Source: Membranipora membranacea
Lineage: Eukaryota; Bryozoa; Gymnolaemata; Cheilostomatida; Membraniporidae
Direction of reading: 5' to 3'
Assembly (NCBI GenBank): GCA_914767715.1
Contig: OU612071.1
Location: 560,001-620,000, forward strand
DNA length: 60,000 bases
The position numbers and the translations under genes were made by a program. The notes beneath the pieces were generated by a model. That model ran no database searches. It saw only the letters and a list, made by a program, of their open reading frames with translations, and was not told the DNA's origin. Shown here one piece after another: positions 10,984-24,500 of the stretch (position 1 is its first letter; each line of letters opens with the position of its first letter).

Positions 10984-11079
10984 ATACTATCTTATCAGCG
11001 TGTTTAGTAGTGTCAAACTTAAACTTAAACTCAGACACAGATAACACAATATGGTGGCCTGAAAGCCTTCTAAGTAGCT

Positions 11080-11427
11080 AATATTAAGTCTTTAATCACC
11101 TACGCCCGCCCTGCATGGTACAGTCTGCTATCAGACACTGACAAAACAAGATTTGAGAGGATCCAGCGCTCTGTTAGTCAGATTTTGATGCCCTTCACTG
11201 ACAACTATGAACAGAGGTTTGGCAATGTAGCACTGCAAATCATCTCAACTTTCCTGCACGCCTCTTGCAGTGAAAACTTCACCAATATAGCCGAAGACAA
11301 TCATCACCACCTGAACTATCGTATTAAAATAAATACAAAGAAAAAGTCTGCTCGTAGAGCAAAAATAGATAAATACAGGCAATCCATGTGTAGAACCACA
11401 AAGAGACAAATAACCTTTTCCCTCTAG
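11080..11427 (+). mobile_element. Non-LTR retrotransposon RT C-terminal fragment
   Basis: The translation contains ITYARPAWYSLLSDTDKTRF, then ERIQRS, a DNYEQR segment and a basic tail with RRAKIDKYRQSMCRTTKR, ending at TAG 11425-11427. This is the typical C-terminal end of CR1/L2-like reverse transcriptases (Y-x-x-P-x-WY, ERIQR, HASCS, final basic region). No catalytic RT motifs remain. It is a dead fragment. Confidence 0.75.
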
Positions 11428-11522
11428 CAGGTTTGCGATTTGTCACCAAATAAATATTACTTTGTACAGGAGTGTATATATAAATTGACAGGAATATTAA
11501 CAGATTAATATTGATCTTGTGT

Positions 11523-11771
11523 CGATCTTGAGTGGTCCCAATTCATGAACATTAAGGCAACATGGACACCTTGGCAAGATGGCTGAAAGGGATAATATTT
11601 TACAATTAACAATGGGAGTGTTGATTGTTAGCATTTGCTACTATTATCTTAAATTATTGGTACAGCCCTATTCATCCTAACAGTCAATGTAATGAATTTT
11701 ATAGCAATGTGGGAAGATAACTCTTACAAACAAAACCTTGTTCATCACGAACAAAATCTGTAGTCTCAGCC
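11523..11771 (+). repeat. Direct repeat, copy 2
   Basis: Partner of 10591-10831. It starts about 95 bp after the reverse-transcriptase fragment stop and ends about 125 bp before the endonuclease fragment. Its palindrome has one change (TTGTTCAT-C-ACGAACAA). Confidence 0.65.
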
Positions 11772-11895
11772 TACTCCCTAACAGCTGCTCAGCCTAAGTT
11801 ACCTTCTATTTTATCTCTATCAATAATTATATGGTATGGCATGGTATGATCTTGCTTAAGAATACTTTGAAAAAGCTTTTTCACTGTATAATGAA

Positions 11896-12336
11896 ATGAT
11901 TATACTTGGAGATTTTAACATCAACATCCTTGAACAAAGAAGCAACAGAAAGTTGTTGAATATTGTTGTTAAATCTTTTGCCTTCCGTCAATTGATCTCG
12001 GAGCCAACAAGAGTTACTGAAACATCCAGCACCCTGATCGATTACGTATACACAAATTTGCCCTCAGACATGTCAGAGAGTGGAATTATAAAATATGGAA
12101 TGAGTGAACATTACTTAGATTTCATTAAAATTTTATTTTCCACATTGAAGGTAAACGCAAAAAGAACATCATTTGAATTCAATGACTATTCCAAATTTAC
12201 AAACCAGAATATACATGACCTTTTTTCAGGTCGTCACTTTAATGATGTATTGTGTGAGAATACTGTAGACCGTATGTATGCAAGATTTAATGACAATGTC
12301 GTTGTGACATTACTATTTATTACATTCCTACTCTGA
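11896..12336 (+). mobile_element. Non-LTR retrotransposon endonuclease fragment
   Basis: The translation contains GDFNIN, then PTRVTETSSTLIDYVYTN and SGIIKYGMSEHYLDF. These match the C-terminal half of the apurinic-type endonuclease of CR1/jockey-like elements (GDFN, STLID, SDH motifs). The usual S-D-H reads S-E-H here. The reading frame degenerates after about 12300. It lies 3' of the RT C-terminus, the reverse of the order within one element, so at least two insertions or a rearrangement are involved. Confidence 0.75.
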
Positions 12337-13286
12337 CATCAAGGCAGTGCACAAAATCATCTTTACATGTCGGCACCAAATGGTTGCAGCCTCAGCCAAT
12401 CACATGCGTCGACAGCATCATCATATGAAGGTTTTAAAATTACCCTTCATGGTTGGGACAGCTGAACTAGCACCCCATAAAAGCTCTTGAGTTTTTGCTG
12501 ATGGAAATCTTACTTCATCATTAATGCATTACTATAATATGGTTCGATCTGTCTGACGCCTTCAAAACAGATCTACATACATCACATGTCTGTGAATCAC
12601 TCCGGCATGTCAGCCCCCTCCCCCAACTTATTACAACTGCCTTTGAGCCGAGTCTTTATGGATCGATGGCTAGAATCTCTGGTACGATTTGCACATCAAA
12701 TAATATTGAACCAAATAATGGTTATCTTTATTTGGAAAACTACAGTCCTACGAGGAGTAGGATAAAAATGTTTATCTAGTAGCCTGTCTGGATATATTAC
12801 CTATCATCATAGTCTGACTGACCAGATATAGAGTTATTAGGGAGTCACTCCAGTCACCACTGTGAAACTCAGTCAGCATTGTGTAACTAAGAGCAACCCA
12901 AACAGTGTGCCCAACATTAATAATGTCAGCCAATTCTACAGCTAATTTAAGTCCAGTTTTCTAAGTTCAGTTTCTAAGTCTTATTTACAGAAATCACCCA
13001 AGTTGCTTTGTTGAGGTTTGGTCTACCCAATGATTTTACATTTCAAAACCAAAATAATAAAAAAAGAAAGGCAGTAATGAATTTAGCACCATACAAAAAG
13101 ATTTCATAAAATCTTGAGATACATAAAAGTGTGTTTCTTTTCGAGCAAAGCAGTGAAATATTGTCACCTTAAAATTCCCACTTCTGACACCATATAAGGT
13201 TTAACAACAATGCCTGTTGTTGTTTGTTGGCATTTCTATTCATTGTTGTTGAGCTTTTTATAACTAAGCTTGTGTCTTAGATAGAT

Positions 13287-15515
13287 TTATGAGAAGCAAA
13301 CTTCTCCGATCTGGAGGCCGAATGATTTTCTTGGTGACCCGATATCAGCAGGAGCAATGTCAATAACAGGTAAGTGAGTGGCTGTCTTTGTGCTGATCTC
13401 TATAACTGTCTGCGCTTCGCTCGACTTTCCGTACTACAATAACAAGATGAATTATATGTTAGCACTTAGACATTGTAAACTAAGAGATGCGGAGCAGATC
13501 ATGTAAACAGATAGAACAAGTAAGAACAAGACGTAATAATGCAATAGTCAAGTATCGAGAGGTCGTGTCTCTGGGTTGGTGCCTTGATTGATATTTAGCT
13601 CAGCCACCACAGAGGGAATAGGGAGTACTTGTAATCAATATAAATTTTCTACGGCAGGGCCTTATTACAGTGTTGAGTTCAACTCACTATAAATACCTCA
13701 GCAGGATTGTAACTTTCAAGATATACTGAGAATACTTTAATACTCTAAAAGTTGTATTGTCCCAAGTAGAACTCACACATCTCTTATCTTTATCTTATCT
13801 TATATATTTTCGGCGTTAGAAGCTTAATGCAGTGTTCAGTTGGTTATACTCTTAACACTTAAAATGGTTGTTTTTTCTCTTGTAGAACTATATCTTATCA
13901 TAATAGAATCTCACACTCACCTTACAGTCGTCCTGTAAGACAGTATACCTAAAACTCCCGTTATCTGATGTGTATTCTTTATCTCCTGCTGTGTACAGAA
14001 TGATAGATTTATTCTTCTTACCCGAAGCATCCTCCACGGCGATAGAGTTCTTGCATCTATGTCAACAAAGTACAAGAAAATGGTGAAAAAGTAAAACTAA
14101 CAAATTAGAATATTCTTTTTTTTCTTTACATTGGGTATTTTTTGACCGCCCTATTTAACGGGCCCCCTTAAGCGGTGTGGCTTGTGTGGGGTAATACTGA
14201 AACTAAAGAAAAACTCCTAACAGATTATATTATGATGCGAACGATACCTTCACCCAGCTATCAGGGAAAAGACAACAATGACCTCAAGCCTACTGAAAAC
14301 GAATCAATTATATTATAGAGAGACAAAATCCTATTATTGATGTGCAGCTTTTTCTGAATAATGTGTAAGTGGCCAGCATCTAACAGACAGGTGGTTCACC
14401 TATCAGAGTAGACAAGTATCAGTATTATACAGAGTGAATATTTTACCTGTAGGTGATAGTCTGAGTAGCAGCCTCACTGTGTACTCGGAGGAAGTTAAGC
14501 TGAGAAGTCTCCGCCTCGTACTCAAACTGGCTAACTCCCATTAGGCTGGCCACGAATGGCTGATACTTCACCTTCTCAGTAACATATGGTCTGGTCTCGT
14601 AGTCTGAAGTCTTAGCTGTTATACAAGTACCTCTGATCTCCTTCTTACAGAAAGCCTGGATAGCATTCCTTATAGATCCACCATCGGGGTCAACCTGTTA
14701 CAATGACAGCCAGAGATAGTTTGGTATTATTTACTGATATATGTGGCCATAGTTTTTTTTACAAAGTGAAGAGCTGTGATATGATAGCAACTGATTTCTA
14801 TCGAATGTCACCATGACAAGGTCGAAGGGATATTCGAGAAATAACTCACAACTTGAAAATCACCAGCCATGGTAACCATTGGTAATCATGAAGCAATCAC
14901 ATACAAGTATATAGAGTATCAATTTCACAACAATTCAGGGCCTGCATCACGGCTCATAAAATGCCAGTAATAGGAGGTATAAGTGGCCTGTGGTCCTAAG
15001 GCTATGATTATACACAAAGCGGACTATGAGACTTACCCAGTAAGTTCCGCTCTTATAGTCTGGGTTCTCAGTAAATAGCTCCCTACAATCTCTGGCTGGA
15101 CTTTCCTCACTACCATCTCTGACCTTCAGGGCTAAAATGTCACAATATCATAAGTGACAATACTCAAGGTTCTGTGCTAAAATATCACAACGTCATGTGT
15201 AATAATGCTCAAGGTTCGGCACCAGTATGTCAGGGGACAATCTATAGATGCAGAAGCAATCTGTTGAGCTAAAGACGTTGAAGAGGGCTTGTCAAGCTTG
15301 CAAATCAGTGTTAAATAGACAAGTCTTGGGCGTGTTAATTTGGTTGTTGTTGGTTGATGGTTTTAATTGGTACTTACTTTTTACTATTTTACTTACTTAT
15401 GTACTTTAGTATAAACAATAGTACTTACTTTGGTACATATTATAAAGCTCATCATTAGCGTTTGCATCGTCTCCTTGATATCCCTTATTATTCAGATTTG
15501 GTGCCATTGGTGCTC
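13287..15515 (-). CDS. Collagen exons 26-30: COLFI C-propeptide
   Basis: Recognisable COLFI blocks appear in order: [70 protein letters not shown] and [12 protein letters not shown], ending VCFS. Six cysteines correspond to the three conserved intrachain pairs. The positions of the interchain cysteines of human procollagen I-III (C2 in KMC, C3 in QGC) hold E and S. The DPDGG stretch corresponds to the calcium-binding loop. Residues just after the helix ([12 protein letters not shown], then QGDDANAN) form the C-telopeptide and probable procollagen-proteinase region; G-D is a candidate cut. Confidence 0.95.
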
Positions 15516-18500
15516 CTAAAAATAACAATTAAGTAATCAAAACGTGACATGATGTAACAGTGTAACCCTTGCACTAATTTTGTGTGAAAAATAAAACGTC
15601 CCCTAGAAAAAAGTAGTTGATTCTAACTAACATACAGCAGCTCGCTTCATATAAAATAACAAACAAGAAACATCAGACAGCTGAAGAAGGAACATTTCAT
15701 CAGCCTCACTAACAAATGAGATTAATCTGGTGGGCCGTAGCTGTCATGCCACTGTAACTGGCACTGTCACCGCTCTTCACCAAACACTGTTATTATTTGC
15801 TATCACAGGTCTTATACTTATTGTCGGTGTTTTAATTTGTTTGACTCACCAAAATGAGTTGGTCGACCTGGTGGTCCGGCAGGGCCGGGTCTTCCAGCAG
15901 ATCCTCTCTCTCCATCTCTTCCCTGCTCTCCCTAAAACAGCAAACAAAATAATCGTTACTAAGGAATCACCCGATAATCAGATTACTGTCAGAGTTTGAC
16001 AGTCACTATGAACTAATGTTTACTACCAAGCTTCTCTTCAAAAGTAGAACAACCTGTAGACCTCTTCTTTATCTTTCCGGCGTCAACATTAGTTTGATGT
16101 CATGTTTTACTGTTCTGCGCCATTTTGATCCCAGTTTGTAGGCAGGTTAAAGCACACCTGGGGGTCCAACAACTCCCAGTAGTCAGTGGACTGCAGTGAG
16201 ATTCGAACCCAAAACCTTCAAAATTTGTATGCTGAAGGAACGGCGCTCTTACCAACTGATCCACCTCCTGCTCGAGGCATCAAATCAACAGATCTATTCA
16301 ACAAGAGATGAGACTTACCTTCTCGCCATCAGCGCCTGTTGGTCCCATGGCACCCATAGCTCCAGGTGATCCAGCCAGTCCCTGCTTACCAGTCGATCCC
16401 TTCAGTCCTGGTGGTCCGGCTACTCCGGGAGGTCCGATGTCTCCTTGTTCTCCCTGAGGTCCGGCTGTGCCGGGGAATCCAGGAGATCCCATAAATCCTA
16501 GTGGTCCTATCAATGATCAACCAACAGTTTCAGCTGATATAATTGGCTACACTACGCTACAATTTTTCAACTTCTTATCAAACACTGTATATTGTAGCAC
16601 AGCACCAATACTTTTATTGAGAAATTTTATTTCTTCATGGAAAAAATTAGTCTCTCAATCAATCAATATATCTGTGCATCTATCTGAATCACAGCACAGG
16701 TGGCAGATATGTCCCTAAGGAAAAGAAGATGAATGAGTGAACATGAGCAGATATCTATGATAAGAAAACTCACCCTTAGCTCCCTGATCTCCTGTGATAC
16801 CCTTAGATCCCTGAGGTCCCTGTTCTCCAGGAGCTCCCCTCGGTCCGGATGCACCCTGAACTCCTTGTGGTCCGTCTTCTCCCATTGGTCCGGCTTCTCC
16901 CTACAAAATACATAATTAACTAATCTTACATCTGACTTTGTGTACATCATTGATTGGCTTTACAATCTATGAGACATATATTAGCAGGAAAATAAGACCA
17001 CAAACAAAGCAATGATACAATAAATGTCGTGTTTAAGTGATTGAGAATCAGGTCTTTGGTATAATTATAGAGTGCTCAGTCTGATTTAGACAACCGATAT
17101 GGTTCATTAACAGCATGTTGCCCAGTTTCAACTGATTTCTAGTCAAAGTTCGGATGAGAAAGTACTGAAAAGGTACTATCTTCATGATAATATATACGAA
17201 TATCTGAACTAGAATGATTCATGATTCTGAATCTGATCACATAAATACTTACCTTGTCACCCTTATCTCCCTGAGGTCCTTCAGGTCCCTGAGGACCGGG
17301 TAATCCCTGAGCTCCCATAGGTCCCTCTGGTCCCTGGTCTCCCTGATCTCCAGGTCGTCCATCTGTACCTGGTGCTCCTGGGAAACCATCTCTGTCAACA
17401 AACAAACAGCAATTAGTATATTTATGACTCAGGATATGGACCTCTCAGATAAGCAGGATAAGTATAGAACTTCGGCTGAGTGTAACTTGGTTACTGTAAT
17501 TTATTTTTCACTTGCGGTTTTTTATTTTCTTTGTTACACCAGATAGACATTGAGGCGATTAACCTCATTACTAATTCCATCATAGAGACATAGTCCAACA
17601 CCCCACATGGATCATATCCAACACTGATAAAGGATGATCTTGTTAATTTTTAGCTATCACTTAGTCGACTTTGATCTTAGCATTAAATTTTACCTGCCAT
17701 CAGAGCCTGGGTCTCCAGCTAATCCACGTGGTCCAGCTGGACCGGGTGATCCGGAAGGTCCCAGATCTCCACCCTTACCATCTCTGCCGTCCTTTCCTGG
17801 CTCTCCTACAGCTCCATCAACTCCTGAGAGTAAATATACAGTTATAAACTCAGTAAATAGTTCAGCTATTTATTTTATTCTCACTGACTCATTTCTGAGT
17901 AATCTTATGATAAGCAAGCAGTAAATATGATGTACATGTCCGAGATGCTTTTGCTGGCTTGGTTGGTTAAGTTTACTGTTGTCTAAAGTTATATTACTGA
18001 GCCTCAGATGAGTTGTGGATGTCTCATTACATCATTACAACCCAACCAACATTCCCAGGAGGCAAATCTTACATTAACTGACTAATTCAGGGGTTGTCTC
18101 CCCAATAACAGCGGACAGTCAACTCTTAAGCTAAAGTGGAGTCGAATATTAGATACTGTCTTACCAAGGAGTTAAAGACTCCTTGGTCTTACAAAACTGT
18201 ATAACATAAATAAAACATGTACATATAATTAATATTTTAATTACCTGGTGGTCCTTGTTCTCCAGATTTACCAGTGAAGCCTTGTGTGCCGGGTGTACCG
18301 TTTGATCCTGGTGGACCTGGAGGTCCCTGTGGCCCAGGCTCTCCGTCTTCTCCCTGGTTTCCCTGTTAATCATCATAAATAACAGAAATCTTACATATCT
18401 GGGGATAATAGCTCCTTCTACAGACGCAGATACATCAAAGCATTTAACTAAGACAATGATGATAAGATAATGGTGAGTATGAGGTCCAGGTTTAGTAGTC

Positions 18501-21500
18501 CATATCCTGAGTTACTGAGTATACTGATCTCAGTGTTGATTAGTTACCTGTGGGCCTTCTGGACCATCACGTCCCTCTAGTCCCATCTCTCCTCTAACTC
18601 CCATGGGTCCTCTCTCTCCTGGTACTCCTCTCACTCCAGGTGCACCCATAGATCCTACAGGCAGGAATATATGCTAATAATCTTATACCTGCTGCGCTCA
18701 GCCTAACCAGTCAGGCAATATCACCAATATTCGCCTCTAACATATGAGAATTAGTACCAAGACGGCTAAACTATGATGTTATATCGTTATTATTGTAAAC
18801 CTTAGCATGTTTAAAACAATGCACATTTGTTTATTGATGTTTTTTGAATTAACTAGAGCTCATTTGAATTGGTCTTATAAGACACTCTATATAACAGAAT
18901 GATTATGCTGATCTATAGTCAAAAAGTCACTATCATGAATATATCTGATATTATTCCAAGTATACACTTACCCATTGGTCCGTCTGGACCTGGGGGTCCT
19001 GGGATCCCATCTACTCCATCTAATCCTGGAGGTCCATCTGCTCCCATAGGTCCGGCTGGTCCGAGAGAGCCTTCAGCTCCGGTCGGTCCTCTGTCTCCAT
19101 CTGAACCTGGCTTACCCTGAGGTCCTGTAACAACACATCACTCAACTCTTTACACAGAGAAGCTCAGCTTGATAAGGAAAGTAGGAGCTACATTTGTAAT
19201 GCTGGTATTTGAATGACAAGTATTGAACTAGGATAAAGGAATTCATTCAGTCATATCTAACCTCTAGATGTCTATAAGCTCATTGATGTAATTTCATTTC
19301 CTCACTGTCTTCAGGCTTGGCAATTCTTTAGTAGAGAATGAGTGGACTTTTAATATACGGATCCACAAATATCTCCTATTTAATCCAAGTGACTTATACA
19401 CTAAATACCAACCACTCATACACATAGTCATTATTACACTAAATATCAGAGTAAGTTAGACTAATACATTAAATATCAGAGTAAGTTAGATTAATACACT
19501 AAATGTCAGTTATTTCAGAGTAAGTTAGATTAATACACTAAATGTCAGTTATATCAGAGTAAGTTAGATTAATACACTAAATGTCAGTTATTTCAGAGTA
19601 AGTTAGATTAGTACACTAAATATCAGAGTAAGTTAGATTTATACACTAAATGTCAGTTATTTCAGAGTAAGTTAGATTAATACACTAAATGTCAGTTATA
19701 TCAGAGTAAGTTAGATTAATACACTAAATATCAGAGTAAGTTAGATTAATACACTAAATATCAGAGTAAGTTAGATTAATACACTAAATGTCAGTTATAT
19801 CAGAGTAAGTTAGATTAATACACTAAATGTCAGTTATATCAGAGTAAGTTAGATTAATACACTAAATGTCAGTTATATCAGAGTAAGTTAGATTAATACA
19901 CTAAATGTCAGTTATATCAGAGTAAGTTAGATTAATACACTAAATGTCAGTTATATCAGAGTAAGTTAGATTAATACACTAAATGTCAGTTATTTCAGAG
20001 TAAGTTAGATTAATACACTAAATGTCAGTTATATCAGAGTAAGTTAGATTAATACACTAAATATCAGAGTAAGTTAGATTAATACACTAAATGTCAGTTA
20101 TATCAGAGTAAGTTAGATTAATACACTAAATGTCAGTTATATCAGAGTAAGTTAGATTAATACACTAAATGTCAGTTATATCAGAGTAAGTTAGATTAAT
20201 ACACTAAATGTCAGTTATTTCAGAGTAAGTTAGATTAATACACTAAATGTCAGTTATATCAGAGTAAGTTAGATTAATACACTAAATATCAGAGTAAGTT
20301 AGATTAATACACTAAATGTCAGTTATTTCAGAGTAAGTTAGATTAATACACTAAATGTCAGTTATATCAGAGTAAGTTAGATTAATACACTAAATGTCAG
20401 TTATATCAGAGTAAGTTAGATTAATACACTAAATGTCAGTTATTTCAGAGTAAGTTAGATTAATACACTAAATGTCAGTTATATCAGAGTAAGTTAGATT
20501 AATACACTAAATATCAGAGTAAGTTAGATTAATACACTAAATGTCAGTTATATCAGAGTAAGTTAGATATCTGACTTACCATCCTCTCCCTGTACCCCTA
20601 CAGGTCCTCGAGCTCCTTTAAGTCCCTGCAGTCCAAAGTCTCCACCCTCTCCCTGTGGGCCGGGTTTACCCCGAGCTCCAGTAAAGCCTGGTGAGCCTGG
20701 AGGTCCATCTGGTCCCTTCTCTCCACGCTGTCCTGGTATACCTGGCTCTCCCTGCTCACCTCTGAATCCGCTCTCACCAGTCTCACCTAATTAAGAGAAA
20801 CAAAGGATGACTTTCTGAGCTTTACGAGATGTTTGTAGATTTTGACTGTAACTTAGGTTTTAGGTTATAGGCTGGGGCTCATTATAAGCTGATAACTGGC
20901 GGCCATCACATGCTGAGTATTAAGATTAGAGGAGATTTATTTAACTCTCGCATGAAGTATTGTAATAGTGTTAATGATCGGAGTGATGACAAAGAGACAG
21001 CGATGTATTTGAAGAAGTTTCACATGTTGTCCGAATAAAACAAGCGATGATGTCAAACATATAAAAGGTTATTGATATCTGTGACTTATATCAGTTACTA
21101 GTACGGACCTGCATCTCCAGGCTCTCCAGTCATACCGGGAGCTCCAGTAGCTCCATCATCTCCATCCTGTCCGTTAAATCCAGGCATACCCTGAATTCCA
21201 GCGTTTCCTCTAGCTCCGACTGGTCCTGGTGCTCCATCCCGACCTATAATAAAGCACACGAGATGAAGTAGGCTCGATAATGCTAATCGTCAATCTTAAA
21301 GTTGTTCAAGGGGACTCAATGAACAAATTGGACGGGCACTACTATTACTACTACTCAGCTGTACAATTTTCTCACTTTCTCACACTCGTTTAGTTTTGTG
21401 GTTGGAGGCAGGTGAGAATATCTATATAGGTTTTCTGTTCACATTTTAATTACCTCAACTCTCACTGAAAATCATCAAATGTTGCACATACTGCAAAATT

Positions 21501-24500
21501 TAGGTCAAACAAAGCGACTTTTTACAATAAGAGTGTGTACCTGATGCTCCAGGGAGTCCGGGGTCTCCAGGTATTCCCTGTGCTCCTCTATCACCAGTAG
21601 GTCCGGGGTTACCGGGTTGTCCAGCGTCTCCATCAGAGCCGGGTAGACCTCTAACTCCATCGTTACCATCAGTACCTCGCTCTCCCTTAGGTCCTGCCGT
21701 ACCCTGTCCTCCTCTGTAACAGACAGACGATCAGACAGACACACAGACAGACGGTCAGTCGGTAAGACATACAGACAGACGGTCGGACACACAGTTAGAC
21801 ACACGTTGAGTCAGTGGGGAGATAATTGAGTCACAAGTGACTCAATGTGGGTAACTAAGTGGCCACAAAAAGGACTCCACTCTGGTCTTGAGTGACTATA
21901 CTTGGATGCCCAGTATAAGCTTGTGTTGGTAGATTGGAGTTCAGCTACCCTTTTAGACTAGCACAATGACGGTATTAAGCTTATTAAACAAAGCATAGCT
22001 TAGCATAGCTGATACATCCTACGTGTACAGAGTTACAGAGTATGATAAAATTATATACAATAAGTTACCTGTTACCCTGGATACCGGGGTTTCCTGGACC
22101 ACCTGGGAGTCCGGGGAATCCTTGTGCACCTGTAATACCTCTCTCTCCCATTGGTCCCTCTGGTCCAGGTCGTCCCTGATCTCCGACCTCTCCTGGTACA
22201 CCTCTCTCTCCTCTGGTTCCGCGAGGTCCCTGTAAACATTACACGAGATAAACATGAGATAAACATGAGATAAACATGAGATAATCAGCATATCAGCTTG
22301 AAAGTTAAAATCCGAATTTTGAGAAGTGAGTTAAATTTTATGCATAAAACATCAGAGATATCCACCGTATACAGATATACAGAACTAGACCACACTCTGC
22401 TAATCTGGATATTGGTTGTTCCTACCAGCCATCTATGAGCTTCACACGACTCATAGCCTAAAATCACTCTGATTAGCTGGTCCTCATAGCTTGAATAGAA
22501 TAACCGCAAAAATAGCAGACATGAAAAACTCTCTTTATCGCTGATTTAGGCATAGTCAAAATGGAAAATGGGTATGAAAATGAAATTATTGTGGTTTTAT
22601 TGAGTACAGACTAGCCATTTACACTATCAGCCTGCCAACCAATAAGAGCACAAGTACAGAAACATTATTACAAACTGACCTGTGGTCCTGGTGCTCCATC
22701 CTCTCCATCTCTACCTGATGCTCCACGTGGTCCTGGTTCTCCTGGCTCGCCTACAAACGTAAATTATTACAGATGTTATTTATATTCAGTTAAGCTCTCA
22801 TCTTGTTATTTTCACTTTGTTTGATAACAATATAAAAACTGTTTTGGCCGGATATTGATTGTTATACATAAAGCACTGCTAAGCTAAAAGCTACATAGAA
22901 TCTCATAAGACATTAGTCATGTATCTACCATTTTCTAGGAAAAGTTTAGTTATAACACAATGTTAGATTGCAGCATACCTGTATCTCCCTGGGGTCCTCT
23001 GTCTCCCTGAGGTCCGGAGTTACCATCTTGACCAGCTGGTCCGGGGTTACCCTGAGGTCCGGGGTCGCCTGATTGTCCCTGAGCTCCATCAGCACCATTC
23101 AGTCCAGGGGAGCCTGGAGCTCCAGTAGCTCCATCATCTCCTGGTCGACCAGATGAGCCTCGGTTACCTTCTCTTCCTCTATCTCCAGCTAATCCTCTGG
23201 ATCCAGTTCTACCAGGATCACCTCTCTGACCTGCAAACAGAGACAGTGTAGAGTCAAAGTCTTAGTCACACATTACGAGTTTCAGACACACAGCACAGCT
23301 ATCATATGTGACGGTAATTTGAAATGTTTATTACAGGGGAGATAATCATACCATATACTCTAACCCAACAGGGTGACTAGAACAAAATGTTATATTAACA
23401 TACCTGATTTGCCAACAGCTCCAGCTGAACCCTTAGGTCCTGGCTCCCCATCGTTACCGTTAAGCCCAGCCATACCAGCCTCTCCCTGACAATAGACAAC
23501 AAAATGGCATGAGTAGATACTATCAAGGGAGCTTCATTAATATTATCTGATCTGAGCAAGTTTTCACTAATGAGCCAATAGGAACGTGGCAGTATCTCAG
23601 AAATCTATACTACATAATGTAGTACTCCGTAATCCGTCTCTTATTTCAAGGAAGGGAGAACAAACTAATAATCATCCTCCTAAATCGATGTTTCTGCCAA
23701 AGGCTTATTTATTAATTTACATTCCACTATGAATTGATTTATGACCGGAAGTTTACTGACAGCTCATATACATAGGGCTTGTACACAGAACACAAAACCT
23801 CTTATTGACAGTTTAAAAACTATACATATAATGTGCAGTTAAACATCTCCCTAAGACAGTAAGAAAACTTACTCTGAATCCCTGAGCGCCCTGAGGACCA
23901 GCTGGTCCGATAGCTCCCTGCTCACCGCGAGGACCCTGATCTCCAGACTCTCCACTAGCACCGTTCTGTCCCGGTGCTCCCTGCTCTCCAGCCATTCCTA
24001 TAACTCCCTGGGGTCCTAAACAATGATGTAAAGTGTCGTCAAACATGAGCTTGATCTAGTGGATTACTTATCCTTATATCAATCAAGGTAGAGTGAGATC
24101 ATCTTCTCGATAATAAGTGATATATTTGTGGCGATTTTACCACTAACACAAATCGATGAACGGGTTATTGTATCCATAAATGAGAATATTCACATGCTCA
24201 GTTAATACTGTAATATTTCTAATAATTGTAGACTGTTGTGTACATAGATAGACAGACTGACTCACCTGGTGGTCCTGGGACTCCTCTCTCTCCGGGTGAT
24301 CCAGGTGCTCCTCCATCACCAGCTGGTCCTGGCATACCAGGCCGACCTGTTAGACCCAGAGGTCCCATAGCTCCCTGTGGTCCGTCCTTACCCTCAGCTC
24401 CTGGCTTACCTGTATAAATACATAAATAATGATTACTCCATCAGTTTGTAACCGATAATATTACAGCTTTGTATAACTAAGTTACTCTGACAAATCACGC

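Larger units (their letters stand above)
7183..13286. other. Repeat-rich intergenic region
   Basis: No intact gene is seen between the 5' end of the nucleotidyltransferase gene and the 3' end of the collagen gene. It holds a SINE, a 37-nt inverted repeat pair, an AAGTC-rich stretch, a duplicated 240-bp segment, an exon-like collagen fragment and two retrotransposon coding fragments, each listed separately. The open frame at about 8332-8556 is not recognised. Confidence 0.6.

Noticed and set aside
15730-15999. Plus-strand open frame of 89 codons
   Set aside because: It is the antisense shadow of collagen exon 25. Gly-X-Y codons read on the minus strand with proper splice sites.
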